Made by a program: the position numbers and the translations under genes. DNA of 64,000 nucleotides from Tolypothrix sp. PCC 7910 (GTDB lineage Bacteria > Cyanobacteriota > Cyanobacteriia > Cyanobacteriales > Nostocaceae): NCBI RefSeq assembly GCF_011769525.1, contig NZ_CP050440.1:6821501-6885500 (forward strand). The letters are read 5' to 3'. The notes beneath the pieces were generated by a model. It searched no databases. It saw only the letters and a program-made list of their open reading frames with translations, and was not told the origin of the DNA. This document shows positions 1-7,134 of the stretch, piece after piece. Position 1 is the stretch's first letter. Each line of letters opens with the position of its first letter.

Positions 1-1
1 A

Positions 2-247
2 GAGATTGCCGATCGCGGTTTAATAGAAATAGGCGATCGCGTAGTTATGGGACATCGTGTCACTATTTCTTCCCATATAATCAAGCCCCGCAAGCAAAAT
101 TTAATGTTGTATGTCAAGAAAGTCAAAATTGGTAATGATGTGTTTGTGGGGGCTGGATCTACTCTCTCAGCTGGTGTAGTCATTGGGGATGGTACATTCC
201 TAGCTATAGCTACAAACCTTTATCCTAACCAGAAGGTACATAATTAG
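2..247 (+). CDS. hexapeptide-repeat acyltransferase, C-terminal part (cut by window edge)
   Basis: The reading frame is open from the left edge, so the 5' end lies outside the window. The visible 81 residues contain left-handed beta-helix repeats: IEIGDRVVMG, then VKIGNDVFVGAGSTL, then GVVIGDGT. These isoleucine/valine-glycine hexads are the hallmark of the LbetaH (bacterial transferase hexapeptide) superfamily, which usually moves acetyl or succinyl groups from a CoA or ACP donor to sugars or amino acids. The fragment ends with NLYPNQKVHN, a short tail typical of the end of such proteins. No substrate can be named from this part. The family call is firm, the specific function is unknown. An internal ATG at 47 is not a likely start, because the repeat pattern continues upstream of it. 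Confidence 0.75.
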   Translation, partial: EIADRGLIEIGDRVVMGHRVTISSHIIKPRKQNLMLYVKKVKIGNDVFVGAGSTLSAGVVIGDGTFLAIATNLYPNQKVHN

Positions 248-340
248 GGACTTCCAACTTAAAGAACATACTATGGCTTTTTTGGCAGGGAGCAGGGGGA
301 GAAAGAAAATAAGCTGATGCAGATCTAAATTGCACCTAAG

Positions 341-469
341 ATAAGTCAGTGGAAATAAACCAAACTATGTTAAGGAACGTAAATAGGCTTGAAATCCTTA
401 CCAATGACCAATAACTAAGGACAAATGACAGCCTCAGCCAGTTATCTTTTATTTCGCCGACCTACTTAC
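341..469. repeat. MITE-like dispersed repeat, copy A (about 130 bp)
   Basis: This intergenic segment is clearly homologous to 46135-46320. Shared blocks include AAATAAACCAAACTATGTTA, ATAGGCTTGAAA, ACCAATGAC and AGTTATCTTT. Both copies begin near ATAAGT and end near CTTAC, so the ends are roughly inverted. It lies upstream of the helicase leader. Together with the leader it fills the gene-free stretch 248-652; I see no ORF there. Confidence 0.6.
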
Positions 470-550
470 ATCTTGTTTGGGTAAAGTTAGAAAACATCAC
501 GGCACAACAAACTACAGTCTGTTACAATTCAGAGCTGCGGCATTCGCTTT

Positions 551-652
551 CAGTCTTAGCGTTTACTGCCCAAAAAGCCCTTCAAACCTTTATTCGGGAG
601 CCTAAGACTGACGCTGCCACAAGCGACAGGCCGATGTTAATTATGGAGTTCT
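551..652 (+). promoter_or_regulatory. structured 5' leader of the RNA helicase gene
   Basis: A 9-bp perfect inverted repeat (CAGTCTTAG at 551-559, CTAAGACTG at 602-610) encloses a 42-nt loop just upstream of the helicase start. A GGAG ribosome site at 645-648 lies 4 nt before the ATG at 653. A long leader that can fold is in keeping with cold-regulated cyanobacterial helicase genes. The regulatory role is inference. Confidence 0.4.
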
Positions 653-2017
653 ATGTCTTTTTCTACTCTCGGCTTGTCCAATGAAATTATTCGTGCTGTC
701 ACCGAGCTTGGGTACACCAAACCCACGCCTATCCAGATGCAGGCTATTCCTGCGGTCTTATCGGGTAGCGATTTACTAGCTGGTGCCCAAACAGGGACGG
801 GAAAAACCGCCAGCTTTACCCTACCGCTGCTGCATCGGTTGTCGTCCGATCAGAGCTTGAGAAGCACAGCTAATGGGCGATCGCCAATTCGAGCACTGAT
901 TCTTACGCCAACTCGCGAACTCGCTGCACAGGTGGAGGAGAGCGTGCGTGACTACGGCAAGTATCTGAAACTGAACTCAATGGTCATGTTCGGCGGAGTC
1001 AGCATTAGTCAGCAAAAACGGCGTTTAAACAGCCACGTGGATATTCTAGTTGCTACCCCAGGACGACTGCTAGACCATGTGCAGCAGGGTACGGTGAACC
1101 TGTCACAGATTGAGGTGTTAGTACTGGATGAAGCAGACCGGATGCTTGATATGGGGTTCATTCGGGATATTCGCCGTATTATCGCGCTTTTGCCCAAACA
1201 AAGACAAAATTTACTATTTTTTGCCACCTTCTCAGAAAAAATTAAGGAACTCGCCGCTGGGCTACTCAATCGCCCGAAGATGATCGAGGTAGCACGCCGC
1301 AACGTTACCGCCGAAACAGTAATCCAAAAAGTATATAAGGTAGAACGTGATAGGAAGCGGCAATTACTTGCTAACCTCATACGCCAAGGGAATTGGTACC
1401 AAGTTCTAGTATTCACACGCACTAAGTATGGTGCCGATCGCCTAGTGAAGCAGTTGGGCGATGAGCGGATTCAAGCACTAGCCATCCACGGTAATAAGAG
1501 CCAATCGGCCCGTACCCATGCTCTAGAGAAGTTCAAGAACGGCAATTTACAGGTATTAGTAGCAACCGACATTGCAGCGCGAGGTCTTGACATCAGCGAA
1601 CTGCCCCATGTGGTCAACTTCGATTTGCCATTCGTCCCAGAAGATTATGTTCATCGCATTGGTCGTACTGGTCGCGCTGGTGCGTCAGGTGAAGCGGTAT
1701 CCCTAGTTTGCGTTGATGAGTACCATCTGTTAGCAGATATTGAAAAACTAATTGAGCAACGTTTGCCCTTTGAAGTAGTTGCTGGCTTTGGAACTAGCCC
1801 CCACACTCAGCCCCAAGCAGTTCCCGATGGACGCAATCACAAACCCAGCCCTAACGGTGGTAAGCGTCCGACTCGTTCTAAACCTAAATCTTCACCAGAG
1901 AAATCAGTTAAACAAGGGACACCACGAACTGTAGCTGGTGGTAAAAAATCCGGTGGTAGTTCTTCCGCATCACGTCGTTCGGCAAAACGCTCACGCAGAT
2001 CCATCGGTAGTAAGTAA
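653..2017 (+). CDS. DEAD-box ATP-dependent RNA helicase (RhlE/CrhC-like)
   Basis: This 454-residue protein has the complete DEAD-box motif set: AQTGTGKT (Walker A, about residue 43-50), [19 protein letters not shown] (about 159), [19 protein letters not shown] and [10 protein letters not shown]. Such enzymes use ATP to unwind short RNA duplexes in ribosome assembly, mRNA turnover or cold adaptation. Motif III reads FAT instead of the usual SAT (about residue 189). From memory, that FAT box was described for the cold-induced CrhC helicase of Anabaena, so a CrhC-like role is plausible but unproven. The last 80 residues are a basic, low-complexity tail rich in Lys, Arg, Ser and Gly, probably for RNA binding. 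The start at 653 is supported by GGAG. A GTGGCTGT/ACAGCCAC hairpin follows the gene. Confidence 0.93.
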   Translation: MSFSTLGLSNEIIRAVTELGYTKPTPIQMQAIPAVLSGSDLLAGAQTGTGKTASFTLPLLHRLSSDQSLRSTANGRSPIRALILTPTRELAAQVEESVRDYGKYLKLNSMVMFGGVSISQQKRRLNSHVDILVATPGRLLDHVQQGTVNLSQIEVLVLDEADRMLDMGFIRDIRRIIALLPKQRQNLLFFATFSEKIKELAAGLLNRPKMIEVARRNVTAETVIQKVYKVERDRKRQLLANLIRQGNWYQVLVFTRTKYGADRLVKQLGDERIQALAIHGNKSQSARTHALEKFKNGNLQVLVATDIAARGLDISELPHVVNFDLPFVPEDYVHRIGRTGRAGASGEAVSLVCVDEYHLLADIEKLIEQRLPFEVVAGFGTSPHTQPQAVPDGRNHKPSPNGGKRPTRSKPKSSPEKSVKQGTPRTVAGGKKSGGSSSASRRSAKRSRRSIGSK

Positions 2018-2051
2018 TCATTCTGAACAGGGCTATAGCAATCATATTTCA

Positions 2052-2092
2052 GTTGTGTGGCTGTTAACTGTTAACCGTTGACAGCCACAACG
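2052..2092 (+). terminator. hairpin after the helicase gene, possible terminator
   Basis: GTGGCTGT (2057-2064) pairs with ACAGCCAC (2081-2088); the loop holds GTTAA repeats. It is followed by a weakly T-rich run (TATATTTT). It sits about 35 bp after the helicase stop. The rest of the 335-bp gap to the next gene shows nothing recognisable. Confidence 0.35.
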
Positions 2093-2352
2093 TATATTTT
2101 CCCTGTTCCCTTATTTCTTGAGAGTTAACCCTATCCAAAAGTAAGATATTACCACAACTAAGTGCGTGTATGGGAACTCAGAATTGATACATGGCATCTA
2201 GTACTAAGTGCTACCATTATTCTGCTATGGTTTCGTAATTGACCAAACAATGCCAGCAATTTAGCTGCTTCTAAAAAGTATAAATAATCCTCCACAGTTG
2301 CAGCCGTAAAAACACAATCAGCAATCAAAACTCAAGCTTAACAATCATCTCC

Positions 2353-3930
2353 ATGAACGTTTTACTTTTATATCCACGCTTTCCTAAAAGTTTTTGGTCT
2401 TTTGAAAAAACCCTAGCTTTGTTAGACCGTAAGGCAATGATACCGCCTTTGGGTTTGGTAACTGTGGCTGCGATTTTGCCTCAAGAATGGAACTTTAAGC
2501 TAGTAGATCGGAACGTGCGTCAAGTCACAGAAGCAGAGTGGGCTTGGGCTGATTTGGTGATTCTGTCAGCGATGATTGTGCAAAAAGAGGATTTACTGGA
2601 TCAGATTAGCGAAGCTAAACGCCGAGGTAAGAGTGTTGCGGTGGGTGGCCCTTATGCTACAGCTTTACCCGATGAAGTCAAAGATGTAGGTACAGACTAC
2701 TTAATTTTAGATGAAGGGGAAATCACTCTACCGTTATTTGTAGAAGCGATCGCACAAGGCAAATCTACAGGTGTATTTCGCGCTGGTGGTGAAAGGCCTG
2801 ATGTTACCCAAACTCCAATTCCCCGCTTTGATTTGCTGGAATTTGAAGCTTATGCCGAAATGTCGGTGCAATTTTCCCGTGGATGTCCCTTCCAGTGCGA
2901 ATTCTGTGACATTATTGTCCTTTATGGGCGTAAACCCCGCACTAAAACCCCAGCGCAGCTGCTAGCGGAACTAGATTATCTCTACGAATTGGGTTGGCGG
3001 CGCAGCATTTTTATGGTGGATGACAACTTCATCGGCAATAAGCGCAATGTGAAATTATTTTTAAAGGAACTCCAGCCTTGGATGGTGGCACATAACTATC
3101 CATTTTCCTTTGCCACGGAAGCTTCAGTTGATTTAGCCAATGACCAAGAACTGATGGATTCGATGGTGGCGTGTAATTTTGGAGCAGTTTTTCTGGGAAT
3201 TGAAACCCCTGATGAAGAAAGCCTCACTTTGACTCATAAATTCCAAAATACGAGAGATTCTCTCAGTGAAGCAGTACACAAAATTACTCGTTCGGGGTTG
3301 CGAGTTATGGCTGGCTTTATTATTGGCTTTGATGGCGAAAAGCCTGGTGCTGGAGCCAGAATTGTCAAGTTTGTGGAGCAAACAGCAATTCCCACAGCTT
3401 TATTTAGTATGCTGCAAGCACTGCCAGATACAGCTTTGTGGCATCGCTTAGCGAAGGAAGGACGACTCCGCAGTAAATCTGCCAATATCAACCAAACTAC
3501 GTTGATGAACTTTATCCCAACTCGACCCTTGGAAGATATCGCACGTGAATATGTGGAAGCTTTCTGGGAATTGTATGAGCCATCACGATTTTTGGATCGT
3601 GCTTACCGCCACTATCGAATTTTAGGTGAAGCAACTTACCCCAAAAAAGGCAAAGGTGCAAAAAAAGCCTTGAAGTGGAAGGTAATTCGGGCATTGTTAA
3701 CCATCTGCTACCGTCAAGGCGTGTTACGCAACACACGCTGGCAGTTCTGGCGCAACTTATGGAATATGTATCGGCATAATCCTGGTGGGGTGAGTAGCTA
3801 TTTATCGGTTTGCGCCCAAATTGAGCATTTTGTGGAGTATCGGGAAATAGTCCGGGATGAAATTGAAGCTCAAGTTGCTGAATTTTTAGCAGCAGAAGCC
3901 AAGGAGAAATCTGAAGTGATGGCAGCGTAA
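2353..3930 (+). CDS. B12-binding domain radical SAM protein with DUF4070-type C-terminus
   Basis: This 525-residue protein begins with a cobalamin-binding Rossmann domain (about 1-140; VLLLYPRFPKSFW, then GGPYATALPDEV). A radical SAM barrel follows, with the 4Fe-4S/SAM motif CPFQCEFC (Cys at about 178, 182 and 185). The remaining 200 residues match what I know of the DUF4070 tail. This architecture is shared with hopanoid methylase HpnP and related class B methyltransferases, which move methyl groups to unactivated carbons using methylcobalamin and SAM. The substrate here cannot be told; the N-terminus differs from HpnP proteins as I remember them, so no symbol is given. The gene stands alone on the plus strand, with a convergent neighbour beyond a repeat-filled gap. 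Confidence 0.88.
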   Translation: MNVLLLYPRFPKSFWSFEKTLALLDRKAMIPPLGLVTVAAILPQEWNFKLVDRNVRQVTEAEWAWADLVILSAMIVQKEDLLDQISEAKRRGKSVAVGGPYATALPDEVKDVGTDYLILDEGEITLPLFVEAIAQGKSTGVFRAGGERPDVTQTPIPRFDLLEFEAYAEMSVQFSRGCPFQCEFCDIIVLYGRKPRTKTPAQLLAELDYLYELGWRRSIFMVDDNFIGNKRNVKLFLKELQPWMVAHNYPFSFATEASVDLANDQELMDSMVACNFGAVFLGIETPDEESLTLTHKFQNTRDSLSEAVHKITRSGLRVMAGFIIGFDGEKPGAGARIVKFVEQTAIPTALFSMLQALPDTALWHRLAKEGRLRSKSANINQTTLMNFIPTRPLEDIAREYVEAFWELYEPSRFLDRAYRHYRILGEATYPKKGKGAKKALKWKVIRALLTICYRQGVLRNTRWQFWRNLWNMYRHNPGGVSSYLSVCAQIEHFVEYREIVRDEIEAQVAEFLAAEAKEKSEVMAA

Positions 3931-3992
3931 GAGGTAGGGGGTATGGCAATACGGTTCGGATAAAATAAATAAATTGACATTTAAATCCTGTA

Positions 3993-4014
3993 GAGACGCG
4001 ATGAATCGCGTCTC
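3993..4014. repeat. short palindromic repeat GAGACGCGAT-GA-ATCGCGTCTC
   Basis: A perfect 10-bp inverted repeat with a 2-nt loop. Close relatives of this palindrome occur at 33690-33712 and twice within 57903-57950, always between genes. It behaves as a REP-like repeat of Nostocales genomes. Confidence 0.6.
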
Positions 4015-4043
4015 CACAACCCCAAAATCATGACGAAAAATTA

Positions 4044-4141
4044 TACCAATTTGAAAAAAGAATGCGACAGATAGTAGGGGCAAGGCATTGCCTTGCCCTC
4101 TAGAATATATTGATGTGTCGCAAACATTATTTGAATTGGTA
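4044..4141. repeat. palindromic MITE-like element, copy 1 (98 bp)
   Basis: It begins TACCAATTTGAAAAAAG and ends TTTGAATTGGTA, so the ends are inverted. The core carries GGGCAAGGC and GCCTTGCCC arms. Two further copies lie at 6976-7070 and, inverted, at 57071-57169. All three end in TACCAA/TTGGTA and are intergenic. Confidence 0.7.
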
Positions 4142-4210
4142 TTACTAACCGAACCGTATTGGGGGGTATGGGGAAAAGGGGACGCGAAGCAATCTAAAAT
4201 CCAAACTTGA

Positions 4211-6877
4211 TTACCTTGCTTCCCCAATGAGAGTAAAAGCCGCCCAATTCTTAGGAGTTTCAGGATATTCCTTCACCAGCTTGAGCATGGCATTTCGCAA
4301 AGATTGGGCTTTATGATTATTTTGCTGTAGCTGACTATAAAACTCGGTCATTAAATCGGCTGTGGCTTTATCGGGAACTGACCACAAAGAAACTAATACA
4401 CTTTCTGTTCCTGCAGAAATGAATGAACGAGATAGGCCAATGACACCATCACCAGAAATTCTACCTTGTCCAGTACTGCAAGCACTGAGAACAACTAACT
4501 CTGCGTTGAGGGGGAGATTGATAATTTCATCAGCTGTCAATAAACCGTTATCTTGTTGAGAATCTGGAGCTAGCGCGATCGCACCTGGTATGCCTAAATC
4601 TTGCCCATAACTTTTACCACCTTGACTGCCGTATTCTAATAACCCGTGGGTAGCCAAATGTATGAGTCTGGCCTTTGGTAATTCTTGCAGTATGTTTCTT
4701 TCGGTGGCTTGTTTACCAACCATTGCAGTTGTCTGCAATAGGTTAGCGATCGCATTTGCTTCCTTTTCAGCGTTAGGTAGTGCTTTTAACTGTGTTTTAA
4801 GTAATATTGGCATGGGTGCGGGATTGCCGACAATCAAAGCTGATGATTGAAAGCGACTGATTGAGGCATTGTCTCCTCTATTTTTATTTCTTCTTTCTCT
4901 CAGACCTCTTGTTAAATCTAGTACTTGAATTGAAGGTGCAGTCAGGATAGTATGCTGTTCAATTAAGTACTTACCATTTTTATCTTGCAATGCTGGGAAG
5001 GGAACTAGAAATAAAGACTCTTGAGGAATAAAAACCAGGTTAGCATTGGGATCTGATGGTAGTAAATCAGCAATAGGTGAAATTAAAATTTCATGGAGTT
5101 GTTGTAACTGCTTTTTCTGACTTGATTGATTGACAATCACTTCTGTAGAAAAAAGACCACGGCCATCGTCAATACCCATGAATTCGCGGCTATTTTTGAC
5201 CAGGGTTTCTAAAGACTTATATTCTGTTGTCCACAAAAATTTTAAATCACGGCGGCGGAAGCTAACTTTACCATTTGGTTGCACTACCCAAATAAATAAT
5301 TCCTGTTCTCTACCCCGTTGCTTGCCACGAAATTTAAAATCATCGTCTGGAATAATAGTATATTCTATGAGTGTGGCATTTTGCTGGCGGGCGATTTGAC
5401 GAATTTTCTCAATATTAGGTGAAGTATTAGCTGATGAACTATAAGCCTCTGATTTCACAGATGCGTTAGGTTTGGCAGCATTTATAGTTAATTTTCTAGT
5501 TAGTAATTCAGCAAAAGCACGGGCTCGTCCTTGTTCAGAAACTTCCAAAGCTGCTTCCGGTTTTTTAGCAGTAATTAATATTTGTTGTAATAGATTATAA
5601 GTAAAAACTTGCGTATCAAAAATTGAGACTTTATAGATATCACTCAGTCCCAAACGGAGACTATCAAGTAGTTTAATTGCCGACCGCAATTGTATTTCAG
5701 CATCATTCAATTTGCCAGCACTAAAAAAAGCATGTCCCAAATTATTAAAAATCATCCCTTGGGCTGCTGGATCGCCAATTTTTTGGAAAATTGCTAAACT
5801 TTGCTGTTGATGTTGAATCGCCTGGGGATACTGTTGTAAGTCTTCATAAATTAATCCCAAACTACCCAACGCTTCAGCTTCGAGTTTATTATTTTTGGCA
5901 GTTTTGGCAATTTCTAAAGCCTGTTGATAATAGCTTAGGGCTTTTGGGCGATCGCCTAAGGAATAATAATTAGAACCTAAGTTAATTAAAGTGCTAGCTT
6001 TACCCGTAGCATCATTAATTGCTTCACTAATTTTTAGGCTTTGTTGATGGAAAGCAATCGCCTGATCGTACTTTTTCTGGTCAGCTGCTGCTGCACCTAA
6101 ATTGCCTAAAGCAATAGATTCCACAGTGCTATCTTTAATCTCCTGTACAATCTTTAAGCTTTCTTGAAAAGTTTTAAATGCGATATCATAATCACCCAAA
6201 GATTTGTAAGCATTACCAAGATTAATTAATAACTTTGCCTCTATTTTTCGGTCTTTCAGTGTGCGCGAGATTTGCAAAGCTTTTTGATTTAATTCAATCG
6301 CACTATTATATTGACCTAATATTCGGTAAGCCTTGGCTAAATTACCTAGAATAATTGCGACTGCCAAATTTGGCTGCGATTGTGGAGTATTCTTTAAACC
6401 TTGTTGATAGAATTCTATTGCTTTGGCATAATTTTCTTGGCTAGCATAGATATCTGCGAGTGCTACTAAAGCTGCTTGTTCACCTTGGCGATCGCGCAAC
6501 TCTCGCGTCAGATTCAGGTATTGTTGTAAATGGGCGATCGCTTGGGGATAATCAGCAAGTTCTATATAAACCGCACTCAGGTTTTTCAGGGTTGTTGCTT
6601 CACCCACAAGGTCTTTCAGGCTACGATAAGCTGTCAGTGCTTGCTGCCAAGATCCAATAGCAGACTGTAATTGCTTGGCTTGATACTGTGCTACACCTTG
6701 TTTAAAAATGCGATCGGCTTCCTGGCGAGTAACAGTTTGGGCTATTAATGCAGCAGAAACAGTTGTAAAATTTGGGTTTAAAGGTAAGAAGCTTGTTAGT
6801 AAAGTAATAAAAATTACTAAGTTTATTAATTTATATCTCTTCAACCTAGGATAAAAACGATAATTCAGTTTTTGCAT
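4211..6877 (-). CDS. exported TPR-CHAT domain protein (caspase-fold protease)
   Basis: This 888-residue protein starts with a basic stretch and a hydrophobic segment (LVIFITLLTSFLPL, about 20-35) ending near SAALIAQ, a Sec signal peptide. Residues about 45-420 are a run of some ten tetratricopeptide repeats of the A-G-AY-L-GDY-A type. The C-terminal 280 residues form a CHAT domain with the caspase-like His-Cys dyad: LATHG (His about 744) and LSACSTG (Cys about 800). CHAT proteins are clan CD peptidases related to separase and caspases; TPR-CHAT forms are known to act in regulated cleavage. It is the last gene of the minus-strand block with the orthocaspase, TpsB and two TpsA genes, 257 bp behind the second TpsA with a MITE between. 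GGAAG precedes the ATG. The target protein is unknown. Confidence 0.9.
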   Translation of the reverse strand: MQKLNYRFYPRLKRYKLINLVIFITLLTSFLPLNPNFTTVSAALIAQTVTRQEADRIFKQGVAQYQAKQLQSAIGSWQQALTAYRSLKDLVGEATTLKNLSAVYIELADYPQAIAHLQQYLNLTRELRDRQGEQAALVALADIYASQENYAKAIEFYQQGLKNTPQSQPNLAVAIILGNLAKAYRILGQYNSAIELNQKALQISRTLKDRKIEAKLLINLGNAYKSLGDYDIAFKTFQESLKIVQEIKDSTVESIALGNLGAAAADQKKYDQAIAFHQQSLKISEAINDATGKASTLINLGSNYYSLGDRPKALSYYQQALEIAKTAKNNKLEAEALGSLGLIYEDLQQYPQAIQHQQQSLAIFQKIGDPAAQGMIFNNLGHAFFSAGKLNDAEIQLRSAIKLLDSLRLGLSDIYKVSIFDTQVFTYNLLQQILITAKKPEAALEVSEQGRARAFAELLTRKLTINAAKPNASVKSEAYSSSANTSPNIEKIRQIARQQNATLIEYTIIPDDDFKFRGKQRGREQELFIWVVQPNGKVSFRRRDLKFLWTTEYKSLETLVKNSREFMGIDDGRGLFSTEVIVNQSSQKKQLQQLHEILISPIADLLPSDPNANLVFIPQESLFLVPFPALQDKNGKYLIEQHTILTAPSIQVLDLTRGLRERRNKNRGDNASISRFQSSALIVGNPAPMPILLKTQLKALPNAEKEANAIANLLQTTAMVGKQATERNILQELPKARLIHLATHGLLEYGSQGGKSYGQDLGIPGAIALAPDSQQDNGLLTADEIINLPLNAELVVLSACSTGQGRISGDGVIGLSRSFISAGTESVLVSLWSVPDKATADLMTEFYSQLQQNNHKAQSLRNAMLKLVKEYPETPKNWAAFTLIGEAR

Positions 6878-6975
6878 TTTCGTCTTCCTTTCCGCTATTA
6901 CCTCTATTTTCTCTGCAATTAGAACACCAATTTATGAATAAAAACAGTATTTTTATAGGGTGGTATTTCTAGTTA

Positions 6976-7070
6976 TACCAATTTGAAAAAAGAAGGCGAC
7001 AGATTGTAGGGACACACTGCCGTGCCCTCTAGAATATATTAATGTGTCGCCTACATTATTTAATTTGGTA
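6976..7070. repeat. palindromic MITE-like element, copy 2 (95 bp)
   Basis: Same orientation as copy 1 at 4044-4141, with shared blocks TACCAATTTGAAAAAAGAA, CCTCTAGAATATATT and ATGTGTCGC. It sits in the gap between the second TpsA gene and the CHAT gene. It could affect readthrough between them. Confidence 0.7.
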
Positions 7071-7134
7071 TTATTTTCCTTAAACCCTGATTGTATTTAG
7101 TATCGACCCTAGGCTTTAATTAAGCTATTAGCAA

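Noticed and set aside
2353-3930. Hopanoid C-2 methylase HpnP
   Set aside because: The domain order fits, but the N-terminal sequence differs from HpnP as I recall it; only the wider family is safe.
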